The notes: generated by a model not told the origin, from the sequence alone. A DNA stretch of 42,099 bases from Hyphomicrobium sp. (GCA_030148725.1 JASBSU010000018.1:1-42099); one strand, 5' to 3'. Counted from the stretch's first letter, positions 25,673 through 33,824 are shown. Made by a program: numbers and translations.

Positions 25673-26626
25673 TCAATATACGCCGCCGAGGCTCAGCATA
25701 AGATTATAGCGTGGTGTTCCAGGGGACGCACGCCGGTGCGAGCTAGCGGTCTTCTTGCTTGGGCGGGGTTTGGGCGCCGCGGCCGGCGCGGATGGCGGCA
25801 GGGCCGAATTCGCGCTGCTCGGGTCGTAAGCGGCGCTGGCCATACCCTGATCGCCTGACGGCTGGCTCCCTGGAATGAGAGGCTCGCGCGTCATCGGCGC
25901 GAAGTCTTTCGGACCGCCAATAGACATGCGGCCGGGCAACTGCTCGTTGGTCACGACGCTGGTTGGGACCGGCGTAAAGAGCCTGGTCGCCTGTTGGTTC
26001 TGCGCTTCTGCCGGTTTCCACGGGAGAACTTCAGGCGCTGCCGGCGCGGCTGCGACCGCCTCATCAGAAGCGCCACAGGAACGTCCGTTGTGCGACTTCA
26101 GGAGCGACAGCAGGAGGTAATCCGGGCTGTCGACTGGCAACGCTGAGTTCGAGCGCGTCGTAAACTGCCGCATCGCATCACGCGTGCTGTTATTCCAGGC
26201 GCCGTTGGCGCGACCCCAATAACAGCCGACCCGCTTCAGCTGCTGCTGGATGTCGACGACCAGCTTGTAACGACTGTCGGCGTCGGTCGGCTGCAGCGCG
26301 CCGGCAGCGGCAACGTTGGTCTGCCAGTCTGCGATGGGCTCGATTTTCGGCGCCGGCGAAGTTGCCTGAGGCTCAGCCGTCGGGGCTTTGGCAACCTGCA
26401 TGCGATGGTCGCCGTGCGCCAGTGAGACGCCGGGTGCAAAGCTTGCGAGGCGGGAGGATGCGTGCGCAGGAGCAGCCGCGGGCGCCTGCAGGGACGCCGC
26501 AAACCGCTGAGCGATGGCGCGCTTGGCCTCCTCGAGTGTCGTTCCGCGATCAACGGGGGCCGGGAGATAGACGAAAAGGCCGACGCCTATGCCGGCCAGA
26601 AGTACGAAGCCACCGAGGCTACGCAT
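25673..26626 (-). CDS. Membrane-anchored envelope protein with peptidoglycan-binding-like motif
   Basis: A 317-residue protein with an N-terminal transmembrane anchor (residues 4-22, LGGFVLLAGIGVGLFVYLP) and a long alanine/proline-rich extracytoplasmic tail. The only structured-looking part is about residues 120-185: YKLVVDIQQQLKRVGCYWGR, ANGAWNNSTRDAMRQFTTRS and LLSLLKSHNGRSCG, which follows the peptidoglycan-binding-domain (PG_binding_1) pattern with a Cys pair (CYWG and SC) that may form a disulfide. The C-terminus is basic and disordered (KKTASSHRRASPG). It probably binds cell wall in the periplasm. No closer family is recognised. It is convergent with cutA, 6 bases apart. Confidence 0.7.
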   Translation of the reverse strand: MRSLGGFVLLAGIGVGLFVYLPAPVDRGTTLEEAKRAIAQRFAASLQAPAAAPAHASSRLASFAPGVSLAHGDHRMQVAKAPTAEPQATSPAPKIEPIADWQTNVAAAGALQPTDADSRYKLVVDIQQQLKRVGCYWGRANGAWNNSTRDAMRQFTTRSNSALPVDSPDYLLLSLLKSHNGRSCGASDEAVAAAPAAPEVLPWKPAEAQNQQATRLFTPVPTSVVTNEQLPGRMSIGGPKDFAPMTREPLIPGSQPSGDQGMASAAYDPSSANSALPPSAPAAAPKPRPSKKTASSHRRASPGTPRYNLMLSLGGVY

Positions 26627-27361
26627 GACGTCAACTCCTCACACACATTCAGCCAGCACCGTTGCTCAGGGCCAGAACGCGCGACAGCCTTAATCAGTTC
26701 TCTCGCAGGAGCGTAAGTAGAAGCGGTGACAATGAGCTTAAGAGTCGCCCATAAAAACGTTTGTTGGCTATGCTCTTCCGTATCTTAACCAAAATAAGTC
26801 CGCCCACGTGCTTGTGCAACAGCAAGCTTTGCGCGGTTTGAGAATTTAATGTGCGGGTCCTGTGCACATCCTGGGGGCCCCTGGGGGTAAGTCTCGTTCA
26901 CTTTGTGGGCGCGCTGTGGACAGCGGAAAGGCAGCTTGCGGTGCGGAATTGAGGCCGGATTCCGGCGTCCAAAGCTACCCGGCTGATTCTCTTAACAATT
27001 CATTCCGAATCGCGTAGCAAAGGCAACTGAGGGGCAGTGCTGCGTCTGTAAACTTGTCGCCTCGCCCGATTGGGGAAAGTTGCGCACAGCGGAGTCCAGC
27101 GGCGACTTCCAGCCTGTGTACGACCCACGAGGGGAGGCTCCAGCTCTCGGCACTTTCATTGCGCGTGCGTTCGCCGGTTTGCCGGATGCCATTGGGGATG
27201 GCGCCGGAGCTCAACGGACCGAACGAGCCAGCACGCGGGACTGACGGTGCCCTTTATCGCGTAAGAGACGGAGAGTTTTTGCCCGGCCCTCGGCAAAGGC
27301 AAGTCAAGCGTCGGCAACGTAGAGCGTCGACAGCCGGCGATCATAATTCATGAGGGCAAAC
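26627..27361. other. Long intergenic stretch with no supportable gene
   Basis: About 735 bases between two divergent genes. It contains several short open frames on both strands, none with a protein-like composition, RBS and length together. Bases 26700-26860 are noticeably AT-richer than the surroundings and probably hold the promoter of the minus-strand envelope gene. A CCTGGGGGCCCCTGGGGG block near 26870 is the most obvious local symmetry. A short RNA gene cannot be excluded. Confidence 0.5.
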
Positions 27362-28624
27362 ATGAGACATGCTCTAGGCGTGTTGGGGGTTCTGGCGGCC
27401 GGCGTGCTACTCGCCGTTTCGGCTGCGATGAACTGGCGGTTTGGCGTCAGCCTCGGAAGGACCGAGTTCGACGGCCAGATCTACGGCGCAGCCAGCGCGG
27501 CTGCGGATTGCATGAAGGCGCTTGTGCCTTTCTTCTTCTTCGCCGCTTTAAGAAACAGAATGTGGTCGCAGGCAGCAGCCTCGGCCGTCGTCTGGGTTGT
27601 GGTCACGGCATACTCCCTGACCTCCGCCCTCGGTCACGCTGCACTGAACAGGCTCGATACAGCCGGTCAGCGCACCGCGACTTCGGAATCCTACAAGGAT
27701 CATCGCGCCGATCTGGCTCGGGCTCAGGAGCAATTGTCCTGGATCCCGCAGCACCGTCCTGCTCAGGCGGTTCAGTCGGACCTCGATGCCCAGAAGGACG
27801 ACAAGCAGTGGGCCAACACCGAGCAGTGCTCGAAGGTCACTGGTCCAAAATCGCGTGGCTTCTGCCAGAAGTATCACGCTCTGTCGGCCGAGCTCGCCTC
27901 TGCGCAACAAACCGTTGCGCTTGAAGCTCGCATCTCCGACATCAAGGCCAAGTTGGCCGTTTCTACCGCTAACCACGCTGTAACGAGTGAGGGCGATCCG
28001 CAGGCTGCGGTGCTCGCCAAGCTTGCTGCGTTGGTTATCCCGTCCGTCAAGGTCGAGGACGTGCAGACCGCACTTACGGTCTTTGTTGCACTGTTGCTCG
28101 AAGTTGGATCGGGCTTTGGTATGTATATCGCGTTCAGTCAGTGGCGCCTCTATGATCGCCACACGCCGACCGCACCTCAGATGATGGTTCCGGTCAGCAC
28201 CGCTGCGGCAGCGGTGGCGGCTCCCAAGGCCGTTGCGATAGCAAAGCCGCGTTCCGGCGCGAACGACAACAGGTCGGTAACCGAAACGAAGGTTCCGGCC
28301 GAAGCCAAGATCGTCGCATCGCCGGCTCCTCAGAGACTGATGGCTCCCGAGACAGACGTGGAGCGCTTCTACAAAGAGAGGATCGAAACTCAAGACGGAT
28401 CAAGCTTGACTGCAACTTCGCTGTACGAGGACTACTGTGCATGGTGTGAAGATCAGCAGAAAGAGCCGCTCGCATTGCCGACATTCGGTCGGGAGTTCGG
28501 TGAGCTCGGAGTCCAGAAGGCACGGATAGCAGGAAGGGTGCGGTATATCGGCATTGCGCTGAAGTCCGCAGACGGTCTTGAGGAGGATAAGAAGCCGCCG
28601 GTCTTCGCAGAGAAGGCCGCCTAG
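27362..28624 (+). CDS. Four-helix membrane protein with coiled coil and primase-type winged-helix C-terminus
   Basis: A 420-residue protein of unknown function. Visible parts in order: TM1 (residues 3-23), a loop with NWRFGVSLGRTEFDG, TM2 (51-64, with FFFFAAL), TM3 (70-92, VVWVVVTAYSLTSAL), a long helical region rich in K/E/Q (about 105-190, with ESYKDHRADLARAQEQL and QQTVALEARISDIKAKL) that looks like a coiled coil, TM4 (224-248, TVFVALLLEVGSGFGMYI), a disordered A/P/K linker, and a C-terminal domain (332-391) reading SLYEDYCAWCEDQQKEPLAL followed by FGREFGEL and GRVRYIGIAL. That domain resembles the winged helix at the end of P4/D5 phage primases (LYxAYxxWCxxxGxxPLS, then FGxxL and GxxYxGIxL). 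The second ATG (27362) has GAGGG upstream and is preferred to 27350. Two terminators follow it. Confidence 0.8.
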   Translation: MRHALGVLGVLAAGVLLAVSAAMNWRFGVSLGRTEFDGQIYGAASAAADCMKALVPFFFFAALRNRMWSQAAASAVVWVVVTAYSLTSALGHAALNRLDTAGQRTATSESYKDHRADLARAQEQLSWIPQHRPAQAVQSDLDAQKDDKQWANTEQCSKVTGPKSRGFCQKYHALSAELASAQQTVALEARISDIKAKLAVSTANHAVTSEGDPQAAVLAKLAALVIPSVKVEDVQTALTVFVALLLEVGSGFGMYIAFSQWRLYDRHTPTAPQMMVPVSTAAAAVAAPKAVAIAKPRSGANDNRSVTETKVPAEAKIVASPAPQRLMAPETDVERFYKERIETQDGSSLTATSLYEDYCAWCEDQQKEPLALPTFGREFGELGVQKARIAGRVRYIGIALKSADGLEEDKKPPVFAEKAA

Positions 28625-28640
28625 AGATAGGCTTCAAACG

Positions 28641-28662
28641 AAAGGCCGCGGAAGCGGCCTTT
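28641..28662 (+). terminator. Hairpin downstream of the membrane/winged-helix gene
   Basis: Perfect 9-base arms AAAGGCCGC and GCGGCCTTT with GGAA loop, 17 bases after the stop codon. The tail CTCATTTCC is only partly T-rich. It is probably a terminator stem, backed up by a second one 18 bases further on. Confidence 0.7.
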
Positions 28663-28680
28663 CTCATTTCCGGGATGTTG

Positions 28681-28711
28681 AAAGGCGGCCGTCAGGCCGC
28701 CTTTTCTTTTT
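28681..28711 (+). terminator. Second, stronger intrinsic terminator, overlapping the 3' end of ptrB
   Basis: Perfect 10-base arms AAAGGCGGCC (28681-28690) and GGCCGCCTTT (28695-28704) around GTCA, followed on the plus strand by TCTTTTT. It therefore terminates plus-strand transcripts and includes the last codons and stop of the minus-strand oligopeptidase gene (codons for KEKAA). On the minus strand the same stem lacks a T-run. Confidence 0.8.
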
Positions 28712-30827
28712 GTCGGGCTGGGGTTGCGGCGAGACCGGCAATCTTCAGCGCGAAAGCATAGTCGGCCGCCATCTCGCGCAGCTGCTCATAGCGCCCCGAA
28801 GCGCCGCCGTGGCCGGCATCCATATTGATCTTCAGCAGGACGAGATTGTCAGACGTGTTGCGCTCACGCAGGCGCGCGATCCACTTGGCCGGCTCCCAGT
28901 ATGTGACGCGCGGATCGGTCAGGCCGCCGTACGCAAAGATGTGCGGGTAGGGCTTGGCGTCGACGTTCTCGTACGGACTGTAGCCGTGGATGATCGCGAA
29001 CTCGTCGCGGCTTTCGATGGGATTGCCCCACTCGGGCCACTCCGGCGGCGTCAGCGGCAGATCCTTGTCCAGCATGGTGTTGAGGACGTCGACGAAGGGC
29101 ACGTCGGCGATGATGCCGAGGAAGAGATCGGGCGCCATGTTGGCGACAACGCCCATGAGCATTCCGCCAGCAGATCCGCCATTGGCAACGATACGGCCGC
29201 GTTGCGTCAGCCCCTGCGCGGCGAGGTATTCGCCGGCGTCGATGAAGTCGGTGAACGTGTGGACCTTATGGGTGAGCTTGCCGTCGGTGTACCAGCGGTA
29301 GCCCTTGTCCTTGCCGCCGCGGATGTGCGCGATCGCGTAGATGAACCCGCGATCGACGAGCGACAGGCGGGTGGTCGAAAACGATGCCGGAATCGAGATG
29401 CCGTAAGCGCCATAGCCGTAAAGCAGTACAGGGGCTGAGCCGTCGAGCGACGTGTCCTTGTGGTAGAGGATCGACACGGGCACCGTCTCGCCGTCACGCG
29501 CTGGCGCGTAGAGGCGGCGTGTGACGTAGTCAGCGGGATTGTGACCGCTCGGGACCTGCTGGCGCTTGCGCAGCGTGCGCTCGCGCGTCTCCATGTCGTA
29601 GTCGTAGGTTTCCGTCGGCGTCGTCATCGACGAATAGACGAAGCGCAGCGTCGTCGTGTCGAACTCGTAGCCTGGCTGGATGCCGAGCGAGTAGGCTTCC
29701 TCGGGGAACTCGATCGTGTGTTCCGCGCCGTCAGAGAGACGACGGATCACAATGCGCGGCAGGCCGTTCTCGCGCTCGAGGCGCACCATGTGATCGCGGT
29801 AGAGCACCGTATCGAGGATGAGACATCCCGGGCGGTGCGGAATGATCTCGCGCCAGTTCCCCATACCAGGAGATGCGACCGGCGCTTCGACGATACGGAA
29901 ATCCTCAGAGTTCTCGGAGTTGGTCGTGATGATGAGCTTGCCGCCGTGATGCTCCACGGAATACTCGTGGCCGACCTTGCGAGGCTCAACCAGGACTGGC
30001 GCTGTGAACGGCGCGTCGGCATCGATGAGGCGCACTTCGCTGGTGCTGTGGTCATGCGCGTCGATGAGCACGTACTTGGCGGACTGGGTGCCGGAGATCG
30101 CGACGTAAAGACCGATGTCGTTCTCGGCGTAAACGAGCTGATCGTCTTCGACGGGCGTGCCGACGACGTGTCGATAGACCTGCAGCGGGCGATGGTGATC
30201 GTCGAGGCGCACATAGAACAGCGTCTTGCTGTCGTTCGCCCAGACGACGCCGCCGCGCGTATCGGGAATGCAATCGGCAAGGTCCTGTCCGGTGGCCGCA
30301 TCGCGCAGCCGGATCGTATAGAGTTCGGAGCCCTTGTCGTCGCTCGCGTAGGCCAGCAAGCTATGGTCAGGGCTGTGCTGGAAACTTCCGAGATCCCAAT
30401 ACGGTTTGCCTTCGGCTTCGAGGTTGCCGTCCAACAGGACGACCTCGCCGCCGCCGTCGCGGGCGCGGCGATAGACGACCGGATATTGGCCGCCTGATAC
30501 GTAGCCGGTGTAATAGGCGTACGGTCCATCGGGCGAGGGGACGGAGCTGTCGTCCTCCTTCAGACGCGCGCGCATCTCGGTATAAAGTTCTTCCTGAAGC
30601 TGACGGGTCTCGGCGAGCTGGGCGTCGCAGTAGGCGTTCTCGGCTTCGAGGTAGCTACGGATCTCAGTATCGAGCACGCCAGGGTCGCGCATCACGTCTT
30701 GCCAGTTGTCGGCCTTGAGCCAGGCGTAGTCGTCGATGAGTTCGACGCCGTGCCAGGATGTGACTTTCGGGCGGCGCGCGGCGCGCGGCGGCTTCACGTA
30801 GGCATGACGATCGGAGGGGCCGTGCAT
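28692..30827 (-). CDS. ptrB: Oligopeptidase B (S9A prolyl oligopeptidase family)
   Basis: A 711-residue serine peptidase of usual length. The N-terminal beta-propeller starts after the conserved DDYAWLKADNWQ phrase (DxYxWL) and contains the GQYPVVYRR and YYTGYVSGG strands. The C-terminal alpha/beta-hydrolase domain has the nucleophile in GRIVANGGSAGGMLMGV, the aspartate in YGGLTDPRVTYWEPAKW and the histidine in NMDAGHGGASGRYEQ. FIYAIAHIRGGKDKGYRWYT and the EWGNPIESRDEF segment are typical of oligopeptidase B, which cleaves peptides after Arg/Lys in the cytosol or periplasm. ATG 30827 with GGAG 7 bases upstream is preferred to GTG 30839, whose own RBS region is poor. It ends inside the terminator of the convergent gene. 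Confidence 0.95.
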   Translation of the reverse strand: MHGPSDRHAYVKPPRAARRPKVTSWHGVELIDDYAWLKADNWQDVMRDPGVLDTEIRSYLEAENAYCDAQLAETRQLQEELYTEMRARLKEDDSSVPSPDGPYAYYTGYVSGGQYPVVYRRARDGGGEVVLLDGNLEAEGKPYWDLGSFQHSPDHSLLAYASDDKGSELYTIRLRDAATGQDLADCIPDTRGGVVWANDSKTLFYVRLDDHHRPLQVYRHVVGTPVEDDQLVYAENDIGLYVAISGTQSAKYVLIDAHDHSTSEVRLIDADAPFTAPVLVEPRKVGHEYSVEHHGGKLIITTNSENSEDFRIVEAPVASPGMGNWREIIPHRPGCLILDTVLYRDHMVRLERENGLPRIVIRRLSDGAEHTIEFPEEAYSLGIQPGYEFDTTTLRFVYSSMTTPTETYDYDMETRERTLRKRQQVPSGHNPADYVTRRLYAPARDGETVPVSILYHKDTSLDGSAPVLLYGYGAYGISIPASFSTTRLSLVDRGFIYAIAHIRGGKDKGYRWYTDGKLTHKVHTFTDFIDAGEYLAAQGLTQRGRIVANGGSAGGMLMGVVANMAPDLFLGIIADVPFVDVLNTMLDKDLPLTPPEWPEWGNPIESRDEFAIIHGYSPYENVDAKPYPHIFAYGGLTDPRVTYWEPAKWIARLRERNTSDNLVLLKINMDAGHGGASGRYEQLREMAADYAFALKIAGLAATPARQKEKAA

Positions 30828-31402
30828 CGTAATCTCCACGCAACTTGCGGCTCTGGGGGGAGCGGCTACGGGCTACCAGGTGCCCTGGGGCGTTCTGCGC
30901 GTCATCCAGGGGAGGGAAGTCGAGATCTCAGGATTGAGACGGCTAGGCCCTGTGGTTGTCAACTTTGAGGTCGGCCTGCCGCGGTGGCGGAAATGGGAGT
31001 TAAGTGACGCGCGACAAGTACATGGCGTGTTGCTGGAAAGTTTTCCTTATCGCCGACCGCAAGAAATATTATCCCCGCCGGATACGCATCTACAACCGCG
31101 GGTGTTGAAGTGGCGCGCATCCCAAAATGCTTGGTGTTGCAAAGAATTCTCTTCGCTCCCAGGTCGGTAGGGGGAAAGCTCCGCACGCTGCGATTGTTTG
31201 TCGAGGCTGCGGAATGCTCGGCTTTAGTTGACTTTACTTAAAGCTGGTGCTTGATCGCGCTTTCAACGCGGTTTTCCTAGCATAACGTCTAGGGCACTAA
31301 AATTGCACAAGTTTAACCTCGGTCTTTTCTAATCAGTCCGAGGTATTGGATGCGTTAGGGCCAACTACAATAACAGAGCACTAGTCACCCGGGGAGGTCG
31401 AC
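30828..31402. other. Intergenic region ahead of mucR, no supportable gene
   Basis: About 575 bases between divergent ptrB and mucR. Several short frames cross it but none has a protein-like composition. From 31200 to 31400 the DNA is AT-rich, as in promoters bound by MucR/Ros proteins, which usually control their own genes at AT-rich sites. ACCTCGG (31315-31321) and CCGAGGT (31337-31343) form a 7-base stem around a 15-base AT-rich loop in the mucR leader and may contribute to its regulation. Confidence 0.5.
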
Positions 31403-31810
31403 TTGGACGACTCGTCACGACCTGAGCTTGTTGAACTCACCGCGAAGATCGTTTCTGCTTACGTGAGCAACAACTCCGTCGGCGCAAACGACTTGCCGCA
31501 TCTCATCAGCGAAACACATGCCGCTCTCAGCCGTGCGAGCGGCGGGGTGGTGCTTGCCGACCGCGACGAACAAAAGCCCAAGGTGCCGGTCAAAAAGTCC
31601 GTGATGCCTGACTATCTTATCTGCCTCGAAGACGGGAAGAAGTTCAAATCGCTGAAGCGGCACCTGCGCACGCACTACAACCTCTCGCCGGAGGAGTATC
31701 GCGAGAAGTGGGGACTGCCGCACGACTATCCGATGGTCGCCCCGAACTATGCGCGCGCTCGTTCCGACCTCGCCAAGAAGATGGGTCTTGGGACTCGCCG
31801 CGAGAAGTAG
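31403..31810 (+). CDS. mucR: MucR/Ros family zinc-finger regulator
   Basis: A 135-residue regulator. The family hallmark is complete: [20 protein letters not shown] followed by [20 protein letters not shown]. In the finger, the first ligand is Cys (CLED); the second position is Asp instead of the Cys of Ros, and the two histidines are in KRHLRTHY. Cys-to-Asp substitution is known in some rhizobial MucR members. MucR proteins act as H-NS-like, AT-tract-binding global repressors of exopolysaccharide, motility and cell-cycle genes and repress their own gene. The N-terminal half ([20 protein letters not shown]) is the oligomerisation region. Translation starts at TTG with GGGGAGG 5-6 bases upstream. 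It is convergent with a small gene. Confidence 0.95.
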   Translation: MDDSSRPELVELTAKIVSAYVSNNSVGANDLPHLISETHAALSRASGGVVLADRDEQKPKVPVKKSVMPDYLICLEDGKKFKSLKRHLRTHYNLSPEEYREKWGLPHDYPMVAPNYARARSDLAKKMGLGTRREK

Positions 31811-31813
31811 CCG

Positions 31814-32116
31814 TCAATCCCCTTCGACGTTCTCATGGGCGGGAGCAGTAGCTGCTCTGCGCAGATAGTCGGCTGTCTCCGCACGATAGGCGCGCAGCAG
31901 CGCGGCGTGACGGGCGAGGTCATAAGCCCAATGCCCGGCTCGGCCGCGTTGCCTTTCGATCCGCAGTGCGCGGCGCATGCGTGCGAGGAGGCGGGCGTGC
32001 TCTGCAAGATCAGCAGTCAGAAGTTCGTTCGGCCAGAGCGGGAGAAGACGGGGCAGGTCGCGCCGGCGGTCATAGTCGGCGCGTGCTTCAACTGAATTGC
32101 GCGATCGCGATTTCAT
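31814..32116 (-). CDS. Conserved-looking small arginine-rich protein, function unknown (100 aa)
   Basis: A 100-residue, strongly basic and helical protein, MKSRSRNSVEARADYDRRRD followed by LPRLLPLWPNELLTADLAEH, an ARLLARMRRALRIERQRGRAG helix and GHWAYDLARHAALLRAYRAE. The regular WPNELLTADL and GHWAYDLARH stretches look conserved and I believe similar proteins occur in related Hyphomicrobiales beside regulators, but no function is known to me. The ATG at 32116 is chosen over 32155 because conserved-looking sequence begins there. The high content of R and A with few acidic residues suggests nucleic-acid binding, which is only an inference. Confidence 0.65.
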   Translation of the reverse strand: MKSRSRNSVEARADYDRRRDLPRLLPLWPNELLTADLAEHARLLARMRRALRIERQRGRAGHWAYDLARHAALLRAYRAETADYLRRAATAPAHENVEGD

Positions 32117-32301
32117 GATGGGCGGTCCCTGGAAAGGAAGCCGCAACTTTCTCATCGCGCAAAGACGCGGGGACTAATCGAGGGCGCTTCGAGTTATCCC
32201 CCTCGTTCACCCGAGGGCTAGTTTGGTCACCGGCAAGTAGCGCTTGATGCCTATGATGCTTGCGTCAGTTGAACGCTCGGCTTGTACGGATTTCCCGCCA
32301 G

Positions 32302-32685
32302 ATGCTGCATCCAAATGTTTCCCACCACTGCGGTTCGGATCGGTCGCGGAGGACGCGTTCATGCGTCAGTCGCGAGGCTATCGAGCATGCGGTGGCACAC
32401 GTGTTCGGGATCGCGGGACGCGATCTGCGCCGTACGACGCGAGGGCGGGCGAAAGTCGCGCTGGCGCGGCAGGTGGCAATGTACCTGGCGCATGTGGGAT
32501 GCGGGCTTTCGCTGACCGAGACGGGGCGGCTTTTCGAGCGTGATCGGACGACCGTCGCGCACGCGTGCGGGGTGATCGAGGACCGGCGCGATGATCCGCT
32601 GTTCGACCGCGTTCTGGATCTTCTGGAGTGGGCGGTGCCGGCGCTGACGGTGCGCCCGCTGTTGAATTCGCATCAGGTGAGCTGA
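32302..32685 (+). CDS. DnaA C-terminal-like helix-turn-helix protein
   Basis: About 127 residues, matching domain IV of the replication initiator DnaA without the AAA+ part: VSREAIEHAVAHVFGIAGRD, RGRAKVALARQVAMYLAHVG, then LSLTETGRLFERDRTTVAHA, where the last phrase is the DnaA signature (GRxFGRDHTTVxHA). DnaA itself uses it to bind DnaA boxes (TTATCCACA-like). Stand-alone versions are common in Hyphomicrobiales. The start is uncertain: ATG 32302, TTG 32269 and TTG 32260 are all in frame and none has a clear RBS. A DUF6456 gene follows 4 bases downstream, the usual gene pair. It may compete with DnaA at boxes or regulate nearby genes; this is inference. Confidence 0.85.
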   Translation: MLHPNVSHHCGSDRSRRTRSCVSREAIEHAVAHVFGIAGRDLRRTTRGRAKVALARQVAMYLAHVGCGLSLTETGRLFERDRTTVAHACGVIEDRRDDPLFDRVLDLLEWAVPALTVRPLLNSHQVS

Positions 32686-32689
32686 AACA

Positions 32690-33268
32690 ATGAAGCAGCA
32701 ACACTACGAAGCGCCCGCCGGGCGCTCGCGGGCGCACGCGCGCAGCGAAGAAAGCCCGATCGCGTGGCTGCGCCGCCGCAAGGATCGTAACGGCGAGCCA
32801 ATGATTTCGCAGGCGCAGTTCGATGCCGGCGAGCGCCTCTCAGCCGACTTCTGGTTCGGGCAGATGACGCCGCGCACGACCACGAATTGGTCTGCCGTTT
32901 CGACAACCCCGCGCGGCCGACGTTATGGCGCTTCGCAGCGGTCGCACGCCGATATGACGGATAACGCCGTTGCTGCCGCAGAACGCGTGCGTCGCGCACT
33001 TGATGCCGTCGGGCCCGAGCTATGCGGCGTGCTGATCGACGTGTGCTGCCACATGCGAGGCCTCGAAGAGGCGGAGCGATCCGCAGGCTGGCCGCAACGA
33101 TCGGGTAAGATCGTCCTGCAACTCGCGCTGACGCGGCTCGCTCGGCACTATGGGCTAGAGCGAAGCGGTACGCCGTCGGCGGCTGCCGGGATGCGGCACT
33201 GGGGCGGCGAAGGCTATCGCCCGGTGTTCGAGGTTTCTGAGGACGAGACGCCGGATTCTAGCGCCTAA
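32690..33268 (+). CDS. DUF6456 domain protein
   Basis: A 192-residue protein whose C-terminal two-thirds fits DUF6456: the IAWLRRRKDRNGEPMISQAQ opening, FDAGERLSADFWFGQMTPRT, the GPELCGVLIDVCCHMRGLEEAE helix and SGKIVLQLALTRLARHYGL. The N-terminal 25 residues are basic and probably disordered. DUF6456 resembles a small DNA-binding regulator; no function is established that I know. It follows the DnaA-like gene by 4 bases, so the two are co-transcribed and possibly act together. Its 3' end overlaps the convergent sufE-like gene by 4 bases. Confidence 0.85.
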   Translation: MKQQHYEAPAGRSRAHARSEESPIAWLRRRKDRNGEPMISQAQFDAGERLSADFWFGQMTPRTTTNWSAVSTTPRGRRYGASQRSHADMTDNAVAAAERVRRALDAVGPELCGVLIDVCCHMRGLEEAERSAGWPQRSGKIVLQLALTRLARHYGLERSGTPSAAAGMRHWGGEGYRPVFEVSEDETPDSSA

Positions 33269-33699
33269 GCGCCGGCGTTCTGAGCGCGCATCATCGCCGC
33301 GTCTGCGCGTACGCGAGCCACCATGGACGCAAGACCATTGGAGCGCTGTGGCGTCAGATGCTCCTTGAGCCCCAGCTCAGAGAAGACCGCATCGGGGTCG
33401 ATCTGCAGCACCTCATCGATGCTGTGACTATCGTAGATGGCAAGCAGGATGGCGATCAGCCCGCGCACGATATGCGCATCACTGTCGGCAAGGATCGAGA
33501 AGGTGCTGGTGCCGTCGGTCGTCCGGGCGCTGGTGGCAAGCCACACCTGACTGGCGCAGCCGCGGACTTTGTTGGCATCCGTGCGCAGGGCTTCCGGAAA
33601 CGGCGGCAGGGCGCGGCCGAGCTCGATTAGATAGCGGTAGCGATCCTCCCAATCGTCGAGCACGGCGAAGTCGGACGTGATGTCAGCGAGCGTCGGCAC
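33265..33699 (-). CDS. sufE: SufE family cysteine desulfuration protein
   Basis: A 144-residue SufE. It opens VPTLADITSDFAVLDDWEDR, the helix that starts SufE proteins, then YRYLIELGRALPPFPEALRT and the sulfur-accepting cysteine in KVRGCASQVWLATS. The IVRGLIAILLAIYDSHSIDEVL and LTPQRSNGLASMVARVRADA segments complete the fold. SufE takes sulfur from the cysteine desulfurase SufS and stimulates Fe-S assembly. The best start is GTG 33699; the frame reaches 33753 but the extension has an atypical Cys-rich sequence. Other suf genes are not in the window. Confidence 0.92.
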   Translation of the reverse strand: MPTLADITSDFAVLDDWEDRYRYLIELGRALPPFPEALRTDANKVRGCASQVWLATSARTTDGTSTFSILADSDAHIVRGLIAILLAIYDSHSIDEVLQIDPDAVFSELGLKEHLTPQRSNGLASMVARVRADAAMMRAQNAGA

Positions 33700-33780
33700 G
33701 CATAAATCTCTTGCGTTAGATATCCAATTCGTCTGGCGGCAGCACCTATTCACATAGGTTGCGTGAATGCAAACGCGAAG

Positions 33781-33803
33781 AGCCGGCGTTGGGGGCGCCG
33801 GCT
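33781..33803 (-). terminator. Terminator-like hairpin after the DUF5330 gene
   Basis: Perfect 8-base arms AGCCGGCG and CGCCGGCT around a 7-base loop, 22 bases beyond the minus-strand DUF5330 stop. On the minus strand it is followed by CTTCGCGTTT, weakly T-rich. Position and symmetry suggest termination for the DUF5330 transcript, separating it from sufE downstream. Confidence 0.55.
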
Positions 33804-33824
33804 CCTATCGCGCGGGTAATCCGT

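Noticed and set aside
26868-26890. CCTGGGGGCCCCTGGGGG block as a regulatory site
   Set aside because: Short low-complexity G/C repeat with partial symmetry only; nothing links it to a promoter.
27054-27353. Possible small gene upstream of the membrane/winged-helix gene
   Set aside because: Product is irregular, Ser/Arg/Pro-rich and lacks an RBS; the opposite strand offers an equally open frame.
30880-31170. 96-codon frame between ptrB and mucR
   Set aside because: No protein-like pattern, no RBS and several competing frames; treated as noncoding.
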